DNA from: Paenibacillus cisolokensis
Lineage (GTDB): Bacteria; Bacillota; Bacilli; Paenibacillales; Paenibacillaceae
Assembly: GCF_018403665.1 (NCBI RefSeq)
Contig: NZ_BOVJ01000125.1
Coordinates: forward strand, 1-33,779
Direction of reading: 5' to 3'
Length of the DNA: 33,779 bases
How positions within the stretch are numbered: the first letter of the stretch is position 1; every line of letters starts with the position of its first letter. The translations under genes and the position numbers were made by a program. Below are positions 27,036 to 33,779 of the stretch, piece by piece. The notes under the pieces are model-generated. The model was not told where the DNA came from and did not search any database. It saw nothing but the letters and a program-made list of their open reading frames with translations.

Positions 27036-27217
27036 TAACGAATCTGACACACGTTATTTGGCGAAAAATCGATGTTTTGGAATTGTAACGAATCTGAGCA
27101 ACGCTATTTGCTTAAAAAGCGTCGCATTCAGGCGTAAAATCGTAAATAAGGCGGCTCAGATTCGTTACATCCCCAAAAGCGGCTTGTTAACCCAAATAAG
27201 ACGTCTGAAATTCGTTA
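27036..27217. repeat. Four-copy 25-bp repeat arranged as a 182-bp symmetrical palindrome
   Basis: Copies of TAACGAATCTGA...CGNTATTTG lie at 27036-27060 and 27086-27110 in plus orientation, and at 27143-27167 and 27193-27217 inverted. Both direct pairs have an exact 50-bp period, and the two halves face each other across 32 bases. Mismatches sit mainly in the central bases of each copy. It has no ORF of its own and lies between an insertion-sequence remnant and the GC-rich repeat. Confidence 0.85.
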
Positions 27218-27219
27218 GC

Positions 27220-27510
27220 GATGCAAACGTGAAACGGGCCACACATATGGCGGACATCTTCGGTGCATCCAACCGTCTTTTGCTCCAGAAGATCGTCGAT
27301 GGCGAAGTCATCACGTTGCCTTTCCTCGAGCAACACATGAAGGGTGCACTCCAACACCAGTCTCCGAAGATTCTGCAATCCTGAATTTAAACAGTCGGTT
27401 GCGCAAGCATCACCGCGGCCTGATCCGCATGTCTTGGAATCGAGAAGAAAGCGCTCGGCCCGGACTATTTGGATCGCCACCGGGCAAACCGGCAAAAGCA
27501 AAGGCAAGAG
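27220..27510 (+). pseudogene. Remnant of an IS110-type transposase (C-terminal region)
   Basis: The frame RATHMADIFGASNRLLLQKI, with GALQHQSPKILQS after it, has the pattern of the IS110 transposase segment that reads DVFGVSGR...L..L..G. After a stop and frame change, NSRLRKHHRGLIRMSW resembles the following HHR...L segment. No start, N-terminal DEDD domain or clear ends are visible. It is a decayed fragment, and the assignment is by recall of the family pattern. Confidence 0.5.
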
Positions 27511-27582
27511 AATCTCATTAAGCCACATTCCCTCATTTCCCATGCCTAATTTCGGAGCTTTCCCACATGTTGATTTTCATAA

Positions 27583-27610
27583 GAAAAGACAAGCCGTTTA
27601 AAGCTTGTCT
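27583..27610 (-). terminator. Terminator after the MmgE/PrpD gene
   Basis: AGACAAGC pairs with GCTTGTCT and the minus-strand product is followed by TTTTCTT. It lies about 90 bases past the PrpD stop; 27611-27699 holds nothing else recognisable. Confidence 0.65.
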
Positions 27611-27699
27611 CCAGTCATCTGATCGACCCGTCATCTACAATTCGGTACGGGAGTGAAGCCATTGTCGCATCATCCCGAACCTGCAAGCCGTTTCCATTG

Positions 27700-29028
27700 T
27701 CACAATTCGCCGAGCTGCTTGGCAAATGCTTGTACGTTTTCCGTCTCGTCCAGTTTTAAAATCCGATCCAGCACGACCGATGCATGCTCGCTTTTCACGA
27801 TGCCGGCAAACTTGCTTATCAGTTCCTGCTCCGTGACCGGATTGCCGGGCGAGCCTTTCGGGCAATCCCCCGTTTCGCTAATCGTATTCCCGTCGGTCAA
27901 TTTCACCGTGATTTGCGTATATCTCCTTACGGCGGGAACGTCGAACACGTTGATGCGCTTCATCTTCTCCATATACGCCCGGATTTCTTCGCCGATCGGA
28001 ACGCGTTGAAAATCATCCGGGCGCAGCCCCCGCCCGCTCAGAATCAAGGCCGTAATGTACTCGATGCTGAACCTTCCTTCTTCTCCGTTGCTCGGGTTGC
28101 GGTGAACCAGCGCCGCATCGCTGCGGTGCGGAAAGATGATCTCAATGCCGGCGATACGCTCAAGCGGGATCGGGCCGATCTTTTCCGCCGCATGGACGCC
28201 ATAGTAAGCGCCGGAGCAAAAGGGATACAGCTTGAACCATAACCCGGGCGTCTCAATGCGCCACGCCGGACCGCTTTCTTGCAGCAGCAGTTCACGGGCC
28301 CGCTCGATCCCCTGGCCAAACACGGCAAAAAAACCGATCTCTCCGTCCAGGCTTGCCTTGTTCGCTTGAACATCCGCGTCGGCCAACAACAGCGCTCTCA
28401 CCGCCGAAGACGCGGCCAGGCCCGCATGTAGCGGTTTGGTTTCGGTGCCGAAATGAACGCGCAGGCCGCTGGCTTGTGTCGTGGCAAAGCCGAGCGCCAA
28501 ACACGCTTTCTCCACCGAATACGTCTTCAAATATGCGCCCGCCAGCGTAGCCGCCAGTACGCCGGTTGTGCCCGTATTATGGAAGCCTCGCTCATAATGC
28601 TCGTTCGTCAATGCCTGGGCAATCCGGGCCATCGCCTCGACGCCGATGATGTACGCTTCCAAAAAACGCCGGCCCGTCGTGCCGGCATCGCATACCGCCA
28701 ATAAGGCAGGCAAAATGACCGTGCTCGGATGGCCGCGGACCTGCGAATGGACGTCATCGTAGTCTAGAGCGTGCCCCATAAAACCGTTAATGAGCGCGGA
28801 CTGGGAAGGCGAAACATCCATCGAATGGAACAGCACCGGAGCAAGCGGATGTCCCCCTTCCAATCTCGCCATTCGCACGAGCTTGGCAACACCCGTATCG
28901 TCCTTTCCGGCATAGGAAGATGCGATATAATCCATCAGTCCGTATTTCGCTTTTTCCATGCTTGCCCTGGAAAAGGGGGTGTTCCATAACTTTTCCACAA
29001 ATGAGAGCGTCACCGTATCTCTGCCCAT
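27700..29028 (-). CDS. MmgE/PrpD-family protein (2-methylcitrate dehydratase/cis-aconitate decarboxylase-like)
   Basis: 442 residues with the family's fingerprints: GHALDYDDVHSQVRGHPS (the DDxH motif), GFHNTGTTGVLAA, and FGTETKPLHAGLAA. Known members dehydrate 2-methylcitrate or decarboxylate cis-aconitate to itaconate, while most act on unknown carboxylates. I chose ATG at 29028, six bases after AGGA; an ATG at 29034 sits on that site. It lies behind the amino-acid ABC transporter genes and an intrinsic terminator (29045-29091), with no promoter of its own visible, so its expression should depend on read-through. Methylcitrate-cycle partners (prpB, prpC) are absent, so a classical propionate role is unlikely. 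Confidence 0.9.
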   Translation of the reverse strand: MGRDTVTLSFVEKLWNTPFSRASMEKAKYGLMDYIASSYAGKDDTGVAKLVRMARLEGGHPLAPVLFHSMDVSPSQSALINGFMGHALDYDDVHSQVRGHPSTVILPALLAVCDAGTTGRRFLEAYIIGVEAMARIAQALTNEHYERGFHNTGTTGVLAATLAGAYLKTYSVEKACLALGFATTQASGLRVHFGTETKPLHAGLAASSAVRALLLADADVQANKASLDGEIGFFAVFGQGIERARELLLQESGPAWRIETPGLWFKLYPFCSGAYYGVHAAEKIGPIPLERIAGIEIIFPHRSDAALVHRNPSNGEEGRFSIEYITALILSGRGLRPDDFQRVPIGEEIRAYMEKMKRINVFDVPAVRRYTQITVKLTDGNTISETGDCPKGSPGNPVTEQELISKFAGIVKSEHASVVLDRILKLDETENVQAFAKQLGEL

Positions 29029-29044
29029 GATCATTCCTCGCTTT

Positions 29045-29091
29045 AAAAAACGGCGCTGCGGATGATACCGGACATCGGGTTCATCCGCAGC
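29045..29091 (-). terminator. Intrinsic terminator/attenuator between the ABC ATPase gene and prpD
   Basis: A perfect 10-bp stem, GCTGCGGATG with CATCCGCAGC, then GCCG and T6 on the minus strand. The prpD ribosome-binding site begins a few bases after the T run, so prpD transcription must pass through this structure. Confidence 0.75.
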
Positions 29092-29110
29092 AGCCTTGAC
29101 AGCATCCATT

Positions 29111-29854
29111 TTACGCCGGATTGGCGCTCAAATGTTTAAGAAATTGTTTCGTACGGTCTTTCTGGGGATTGCTGAAAAATTCCTTGGCGCTTCCTTGCTC
29201 CACAATGTTGCCGTCCGCCATAAAAATGACATGATCGGACACTTCGCGGGCAAAATCCATTTCGTGCGTTACGATAATCATGGTCGTATCCATCTCGGCT
29301 ATCGACTTGATCACTTGCAGCACTTCCGATACAAGCTCCGGATCAAGCGAAGACGTCGGTTCATCGAACAGAATGGCGTGCGGCCTCAATGCGAGCGCGC
29401 GCGCGATGCTGACGCGCTGTTGCTGGCCGCCTGAGAGCGTCGCCGGGTAGTTGTCTTTCTTATGTTCAAGCCCTACTTGCCTCAGCAGCTCCATGCCGAT
29501 TTCGTTCGCTTCTTTTTTCGGCATTTTCTTCACGACGATCAGGGACTCCGTAATATTTTCCAATGCCGTTTTATTTTTGTACAGATTGTAGTTTTGAAAT
29601 ACCATCGCGGTTTGCGAACGCAATTGCCGTATTTCTTTACGCGTACAGTTTTCGACATTCAATTTGGCGTTCCCGATCTCAATGATGCCGGCATCGGGCG
29701 TCTCCAAAAAGTTCAAGCAGCGAATCAACGTCGATTTCCCTGACCCGGAAGGACCGATAATCGTGAGCACTTCTCCGTCCTTCACTTCGAGATCGATCCC
29801 GTTCAAGACCACCAAATCATTGAAGCTTTTTCGCAAATTCGTGACTTTTATCAT
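29111..29854 (-). CDS. Polar amino-acid ABC transporter ATP-binding protein (GlnQ type)
   Basis: 247 residues. Walker A GPSGSGKST at 34-42, signature LSGGQQQRVSIARAL, Walker B AILFDEPTSSLDPE, switch histidine in VTHEMDFA. Length and the phrase TMIIVTHEMDFAREVSDHVIFM are typical of the polar amino-acid family. The start is ATG 29854, with AAGGTAGAG upstream, following the permease stop by 13 bases; the longer frame to 29929 reads into the permease gene. Confidence 0.93.
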   Translation of the reverse strand: MIKVTNLRKSFNDLVVLNGIDLEVKDGEVLTIIGPSGSGKSTLIRCLNFLETPDAGIIEIGNAKLNVENCTRKEIRQLRSQTAMVFQNYNLYKNKTALENITESLIVVKKMPKKEANEIGMELLRQVGLEHKKDNYPATLSGGQQQRVSIARALALRPHAILFDEPTSSLDPELVSEVLQVIKSIAEMDTTMIIVTHEMDFAREVSDHVIFMADGNIVEQGSAKEFFSNPQKDRTKQFLKHLSANPA

Positions 29855-29867
29855 AATTACTCTACCT

Positions 29868-30538
29868 TTACGTCCGATATGGGCGATCCAAATATTTTTC
29901 CAGCAATTTTTGCAGATAGGAGTACACAATGATGAGTCCCCAATAAATTAAGGCGACCGCCAGGTAAGCTTCAAAGAAGCGGAACGATTCGGCTGCTTGC
30001 ATTTTTGCTTCCGCGAAAATTTCCACAACACCCAGAGTGAAAGCCAACGACGTTTCTTTAATGAGGCTGATGAAAATGTTGCCCGTAGCCGGCAGCGCAT
30101 TGCGCGCGGCCTGAGGCAGAATGATGCGGCGGTACGCCTGCACCTTCGTCATCCCGCCCGTTATGCAAGCTTCCATCTGCCCCTTATCCACCGATATAAA
30201 AGCGGCGCGAAAAATTTCGGCCAAAAAGCAGCCTGCTTGAACCCGAACCCGATAATGGCCGCTGTCACGGCATCCATGGCCGTAAAAGCCGGAAACAGCT
30301 GCGGCAAGCCGTAATAGATCAAAAACAATTGCACAAGCATCGGAATGGCGCGGAAAAAGGAAATATAGACGCTGGCCAGCGATCGGAATACGATAAATCT
30401 GCTGTTGCGAAGGAACGTCAGCACCAAACCGATGATAATCGCAATGATCATGGCGACGACAGCCATAAACAGCGTGATCGGCACATAGCTTATGATTCGG
30501 GGCAAGAGCTCAAAAATATACGATGGATCCAGATTCAT
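29868..30538 (-). pseudogene. Polar amino-acid ABC transporter permease with one frameshift
   Basis: About 223 residues when joined. The N-terminal part has FRAIPMLVQLFLIYYGLPQL, and the C-terminal part has the EAA-type loop QMEACITGGMTKVQAYRRIILPQA, both standard for this permease family. The frame breaks in the T5 run (plus-strand A5 at 30223-30227); one more T gives KQAAFLAEIFRAAFISVDKGQ, the expected sequence. Probably a sequencing error. It works with the binding protein and GlnQ-type ATPase beside it. ATG at 30538 has only a weak GAGAGTGAG site. Confidence 0.85.
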
Positions 30539-30571
30539 ATCATATCGCTCACTCTCAATGGATCGAGACCA

Positions 30572-31372
30572 TTACTCCGTTCTCGTTGTAATATCTTCTC
30601 CATAGTATTTGACCGAAATTTCTTTTAACGTGCCGTCTTCCCGCAATTTTTGAATCTCGGCGTTGATTTGCTTAATCAGCGCTTCGTTGTCTTCATTTTT
30701 GACGAACGGGAAGGCGATATCTTCGTACAGGAACGGATCGCCTACAAATTTCAAAGGCAAGTTTTTCTTCTTGATTTCCGCCAGCAGCGAGGATCTCGCA
30801 TTGACGTAGCCGTCTACGCGCTTGTTCAGCACGTCGTTTTGCGCACCGTCACGGTTTTCGTAGGTCCGGATTTTAATTTCGCCATTCACATCGAATTTTT
30901 GCAAGTTTTTTACATTGTTGGAGCCCAGCACGCCGGAGACGGTTTTGCCTTTCAGGTCATCCAGCGTATTGATATCCGTATTGTCGACATGGGTCACGAT
31001 CGTGACGCCGGCATACGAATACGGCTCCGTGAACAGAAACTTCTCTTTCCGCTCATCGGTTACGGCAACGGCGTTGGCAATCGTATCGATTTTGCCGGTC
31101 TCCAATTGGCCCATCAATCCGCTAAAGTCGGAGTTGGTCCATTCAATCGTATAGCCGAGACGGTCTGCAATCGTTTCAATAACTTCCACATCGAAGCCAA
31201 CCAGCTTGTCCCCTTCTTTGTAGCTGTTGGGATAAGACTGTCCGGTAGCGCCTACGCGAAGCACTTTCTTGTCATCGCTTGCGCCTGATTCGGATTTCGA
31301 GCCCGAGCATGCGGTCACCATCAAGCTGATAGCCAATAAGGAAATAAAAAGAACAATATACTGCTTCTTCAT
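30572..31372 (-). CDS. Polar amino-acid ABC transporter substrate-binding lipoprotein
   Basis: 266 residues. Lipobox MVTAC with C22, then a Ser-rich linker. The mature domain has the family-3 pattern: GFDVEVIETIADRLGYTIEWTNSDF, then MGQLETGKIDTIANAVAVTDERKEKFLFTEPYSYAG. The second lobe includes LKGKTVSGVLGSNNVKNLQ. The FTEPY and GKIDTIAN wording is closest to cystine/glutamine-type binders, but the ligand is not certain. First gene of its operon; ATG at 31372 with AGGGG upstream. Confidence 0.93.
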   Translation of the reverse strand: MKKQYIVLFISLLAISLMVTACSGSKSESGASDDKKVLRVGATGQSYPNSYKEGDKLVGFDVEVIETIADRLGYTIEWTNSDFSGLMGQLETGKIDTIANAVAVTDERKEKFLFTEPYSYAGVTIVTHVDNTDINTLDDLKGKTVSGVLGSNNVKNLQKFDVNGEIKIRTYENRDGAQNDVLNKRVDGYVNARSSLLAEIKKKNLPLKFVGDPFLYEDIAFPFVKNEDNEALIKQINAEIQKLREDGTLKEISVKYYGEDITTRTE

Positions 31373-31419
31373 GTGTCATAACCCCTGTTACATTTATTTT
31401 TTCTGACCTGCTACATTAA

Positions 31420-31445
31420 TATAGACGTTCTTAATTATAGACGTT
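31420..31445 (-). promoter_or_regulatory. Direct repeat at the amino-acid ABC promoter
   Basis: AACGTCTATA occurs at 31420-31429 and 31436-31445 (minus strand), a 16-base period, overlapping the -10 of the proximal promoter. Placement suggests a regulator site; the regulator is unknown. Confidence 0.4.
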
Positions 31446-31462
31446 TCGTATTACAGCATCAA
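31434..31462 (-). promoter_or_regulatory. Proximal promoter (P2) of the amino-acid ABC operon
   Basis: TTGATG at 31457-31462, a 17-base spacer, TATAAT at 31434-31439 on the minus strand. The leader to the binding-protein ATG would be about 55 bases. Confidence 0.6.
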
Positions 31463-31497
31463 TTCATATTTTCCATCGTCTCTCTTATGCGCGTCAA
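31459..31497 (-). CDS. Possible 12-codon upstream ORF between the two promoters
   Basis: AAGGAGG lies ten bases before a TTG that opens a frame starting MTRIRETM and ending TGA inside the -35 of P2. It would only be on transcripts from P1. A GTG at closer spacing gives a two-codon frame. Very speculative. Confidence 0.2.
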   Translation of the reverse strand: MTRIRETMENMN

Positions 31498-31566
31498 TTC
31501 ACAGCTGCCTCCTTCGACGATAACTTTTTTAATTCCTAGTAAATCTATATGTTTTCGATAACTGTG

Positions 31567-31596
31567 ATTATAGTTGAAGATTGTTGCTAGTGTCAA
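31567..31596 (-). promoter_or_regulatory. Distal promoter (P1) of the amino-acid ABC operon
   Basis: Consensus TTGACA at 31591-31596 and TATAAT at 31567-31572 with an 18-base spacer on the minus strand. Its leader of about 185 bases contains a strong but orphan AAGGAGG. Confidence 0.65.
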
Positions 31597-31653
31597 GCCA
31601 AGGCGGGCGGCTCGTTCCGCCGCACTTGCAGTCGCCCGCGCGCCGATGAAACG

Positions 31654-31683
31654 AAAAACTGCGGTCCGATGAGCGCAGTTTTT
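31654..31683 (-). terminator. Terminator of the polysaccharide deacetylase gene
   Basis: AAAAACTGCG pairs with CGCAGTTTTT around a ten-base loop; the T run is part of the stem, so it could act in both directions. It lies about 60 bases past the deacetylase stop. Confidence 0.65.
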
Positions 31684-31745
31684 CCGTGAGATATCCGGGG
31701 CCGGCACGCGGCGATGCCGTTGCGAGGTACAACCATGTTTACCAC

Positions 31746-32584
31746 TCAAGGCGCAATGCCGAGCAGCTCCGGAACGGTAACGAGCTTGACGCCGTCCTCC
31801 CTCAGCTTCTTTATAATTTTCGGAAGTGCGTCAACCGTCCCCGATAAATCTTCGCCGACTCCTCCTGCAGCGTGCTGCAAGACGATTGAACCCGGTCGAA
31901 CATGCGCGAGCACATTGGTTGCGACTTGTTCCGCACTTAAACCTTTCCAGTCCAACGAGTCGACATTCCAGTTTACTATTTTTTATGTTGGCTGCTCAGC
32001 CATCGGATTTGATCCTCATTAATATTTCCGTACGGAGGTCTTACGATATGGGGCATATAGCCGGTATATTCCCGGATCAATTGATCCGTCTTGATGATCT
32101 CTTCGCGAAATTTATTGTCCGTTAACTTCGGGAGATTGGCGTGGCTATACGAATGGTTCCCGATCACATGCCCTTCCCGGACCATGCGCCTCACGATATC
32201 CGGATAAGCTTCAACCCGATTTCCAACGACGAAGAAGGTAGCCTTCACGCCTTCTTGTTTCAAGGCATCCAGCACCTTCGGGGTAAAGACCGCGTCGGGC
32301 GCGTCATCGAACGTCAAAGCCACTTCGCGCTTAGTGGCGGGGCCGTTAAGCAGAAAGGTGCTGCGGTATTTGCTGCGCAAGTCCGCAAGGGACATCGGAG
32401 CGGGACTCCGAACGCCATGCTCCGGTCCGTCCGCCAATTCCGGCGTCGCCGATTGCATGTGGGGTGCGAATTGTCCGGACCGGTTGAGCGTATCCGGCTG
32501 CCCGGACCGGGGCATGTTCGTTTGGGTACAGCCTGCGCTTACGCCCAAAGCCAGCAGACATGCAATAAGCCAGTGTTGCTTCAT
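31746..32584 (-). pseudogene. Polysaccharide deacetylase lipoprotein (NodB domain, CE4), one frameshift
   Basis: About 279 residues when joined. Lipobox VSAGC with C19, then a Pro/Ser/Gln-rich linker. The NodB domain has motif 1 VALTFDDAPD, motif 2 HSYSH (metal-binding histidines), motif 3 RPPYGNINEDQ, motif 4 near NWNVDSLDWKG, and motif 5 GSIVLQHAAGG. The frame breaks in the A6 run (plus T6 at 31979-31984); one more A gives SSQHKKIVNWNVDSLDWKG. Catalytic residues are all present, so the gene is probably functional and the shift an error. CE4 enzymes remove acetyl groups from peptidoglycan or chitin-like glycans outside the cell. I start it at ATG 32584, nine bases after GGAGG. Confidence 0.88.
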
Positions 32585-32818
32585 AATCAAGTACCTCCTG
32601 CGCTCCAATATCCTTTAAATATGTAGAATTCCAAAAATACGGATTTTTATGCCGCGATTGAAATTCCCATCGGACCCCGGTCCAGCCAAACCCTCGTAAT
32701 AAAAAGATAAGTTGTGGTTTAAAGGATTATATGGACGCTAGGCTTTAGCCGTTTCCGGATGCACACGATTCGCCATAAACTATCCCATATTTAACACATT
32801 TAAAGAAAGGAGCCCTGC

Positions 32819-33208
32819 ATGAAAATTCCCGTTACCGGATTCGTGATGGATTCTGGAGGCGACGATGCCCATCATTCGCACAAACTTTATATCACTTCTT
32901 GGAACGGCATCCCTGTCCATGTTCATGCCTTTTCCGGTGAAACTACTGTAAATGACGGACATTCTCATGAATATTCGAGTTGGACTGCTCCTGCCCCTAG
33001 TGGTGTGCCTCATGTACACGGATATCGTACCGTTACTTCACTGAATCAAGGCCATACTCACCTCATACAGGGAACAACCGGACCGGCCATTGATCTTCCC
33101 GGTGGGGGGCACTATCACTTATTCGAGGGATATACGACAATCAACGGCCGCCATCCTCATTCGCATGCCTATAGCGGGCGAACGGGTAATGAAGTTAGTA
33201 GTATGTAA
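32819..33208 (+). CDS. ymaF: YmaF-like histidine-rich repeat protein
   Basis: 129 residues, with about twenty histidines set as H-x-H pairs in repeated blocks: HHSHKLYITS, HVHAFSGETTVNDGHSHEY, HVHGYRTVTSLNQGHTH, HYHLFEGYTTINGRHPHSH. Each block is H-x-H, six or so residues, T-T/S, then DGHxH-like, the YmaF pattern. No signal peptide. The role is not established; dense HxH motifs suggest divalent-metal binding (inference). ATG at 32819 follows AAAGGAG. It is divergently transcribed from the deacetylase across a 234-base gap in which I see no convincing promoter. Confidence 0.8.
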   Translation: MKIPVTGFVMDSGGDDAHHSHKLYITSWNGIPVHVHAFSGETTVNDGHSHEYSSWTAPAPSGVPHVHGYRTVTSLNQGHTHLIQGTTGPAIDLPGGGHYHLFEGYTTINGRHPHSHAYSGRTGNEVSSM

Positions 33209-33214
33209 AGAAAG

Positions 33215-33248
33215 AAGGACGTACTCCTATACTTCCCAGTACGTCCTT
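33215..33248. terminator. Hairpin after the YmaF-like gene
   Basis: AAGGACGTACT pairs perfectly with AGTACGTCCTT around twelve bases, seven bases past the stop. There is no T run on the plus strand; the minus strand continues CTTTCTTT, so it may serve mainly the converging DUF2935 gene or both. Confidence 0.55.
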
Positions 33249-33310
33249 CATGACACCTTAATACCGTATTCGCGATGCCCGGGCAAGATAAAGATTTATA
33301 CGGAAAATGA

Positions 33311-33779
33311 TCAATCCATAATAATACTTTGAAGAGCCGGCACAGGCTTTCCCGTCAAGCTGTTTTCAAACATGTCGATAATAAATAAAAATCTTTCGGC
33401 TTCACGGAACACATGATCCGCCAGCAAGGGATGAATGATGCTTTTTATTCGGCACGCATTAATTAATTCGCGCGCTGTCTTCTTAAAATCACGCAACGAT
33501 TTAACGGATACCCGGTTTTGATCAAGGAACTGGTCAAGAAGCGGGGCAGTTTGCGATTGAGGACGCATGGAATCTAAATCCCTCGCTTGAAATAACAATT
33601 GATCGAATTCATGACTGAAATTATTGGCTTGATCGACCAACTTCCGTTCCGAAGGATCGAGCAGATGACTGATAAACTTGGCATGATCAGCCATAATTCT
33701 AAGGAAAAATACGTTTTCGTCGATAATGGCGTCGGGCAGCGGTTCCAACCTGCCCGTATTTCACTAGCGTTGCATCAAA
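33311..33779 (-). pseudogene. DUF2935-family protein, C-terminal domain, partial and probably frameshifted
   Basis: The frame from 33748 down encodes DENVFFLRIMADHAKFISHLLDPSERKL, a long helical core, and PLLADHVFREAERFLF. These are the DHAxFI and DHVxREAExF landmarks of DUF2935 proteins, which carry two such helical bundles; this is the second. The only start in frame is a TTG without a spaced ribosome-binding site, and an in-frame TGA lies just upstream. Another frame there reads FDATLVKYGQ into the window edge. One extra G in the GGG near 33757 would join the two. The gene continues past the right edge. The family has no settled function; it is common in spore-formers. Confidence 0.7.

Noticed and set aside
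27036..27217. A CRISPR array at the four repeats
   Set aside because: The copies change orientation midway, differ internally and there are no cas genes; spacers between the direct pairs are partly similar to each other.
31654..31683. A third copy of the dispersed repeat
   Set aside because: Only the AAAAACTGC/GCAGTTTTT stem is shared; the core CGCAAAAT-GCCAAAACG is missing, so it is called a terminator.
31459..31749. A 96-codon minus-strand frame upstream of the amino-acid transporter
   Set aside because: It spans a terminator and promoter P1 and has no ribosome-binding site at its start. Only the last twelve codons could be a leader ORF.

Overview
The window looks like a chromosomal piece of a moderately GC-rich, spore-forming Firmicute of the Paenibacillaceae type. 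The evidence is AGGAGG-type ribosome-binding sites almost everywhere, a YesM/YesN-type two-component pair next to a sugar ABC transporter and a glycoside hydrolase, YmaF-like and DUF2935-like proteins, sigma-A promoters of Bacillus type, and small intergenic repeats of a kind I associate with Paenibacillus. Almost every gene lies on the minus strand.

Layout. (1) 1-3249: the end of an unidentified reading frame, a small hypothetical gene, an MFS exporter preceded by a possible 9-codon leader peptide, and a frameshifted MGDG-synthase/UgtP-like glycosyltransferase. (2) 3418-16651: the centrepiece, a tightly packed 12-gene minus-strand operon with one good promoter (about 16872-16900) overlapping two direct operator-like repeats, and a strong terminator at 3345-3388. 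In transcription order it encodes a complete tripartite tricarboxylate transporter (TctC, TctB, TctA), a fumarate-reductase-like flavoprotein, a stand-alone SdhB-like 2Fe-2S protein, an M20 amidohydrolase, a PurB-like lyase, an AstE/aspartoacylase-like hydrolase, a GNAT acetyltransferase, an NfsA-like nitroreductase, a ThDP-dependent 2-oxoacid decarboxylase and an aldehyde dehydrogenase. This reads as a complete uptake and degradation route for an organic acid, probably N-acylated or N-substituted. I do not recognise the combination as a described pathway.

(3) 17207-26400: a carbohydrate-use locus. An extracytoplasmic sugar-binding lipoprotein and two permeases are followed by a sensor kinase, a response regulator and a GH2 beta-mannosidase. 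No ATPase is present, so a shared MsmX-type ATPase is expected elsewhere. (4) 26401-27699: no intact gene, but a dispersed repeat, a GC-rich imperfect repeat, a symmetrical four-copy 50-bp repeat palindrome and an IS110-type transposase remnant. (5) 27700-31600: a polar amino-acid ABC transporter operon with an MmgE/PrpD-family gene behind an intrinsic terminator; two tandem promoters lie upstream. (6) 31746-33779: a polysaccharide deacetylase lipoprotein, a His-rich YmaF-like protein (the only convincing plus-strand gene apart from the one at the left end), and a DUF2935 protein running off the right edge.

Sequence quality matters here. Seven genes are broken by small frameshifts that mostly fall in short homopolymers, and most are repaired by restoring one base. 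The 13-kb central operon has none. Many of the apparent pseudogenes may be read or assembly errors.
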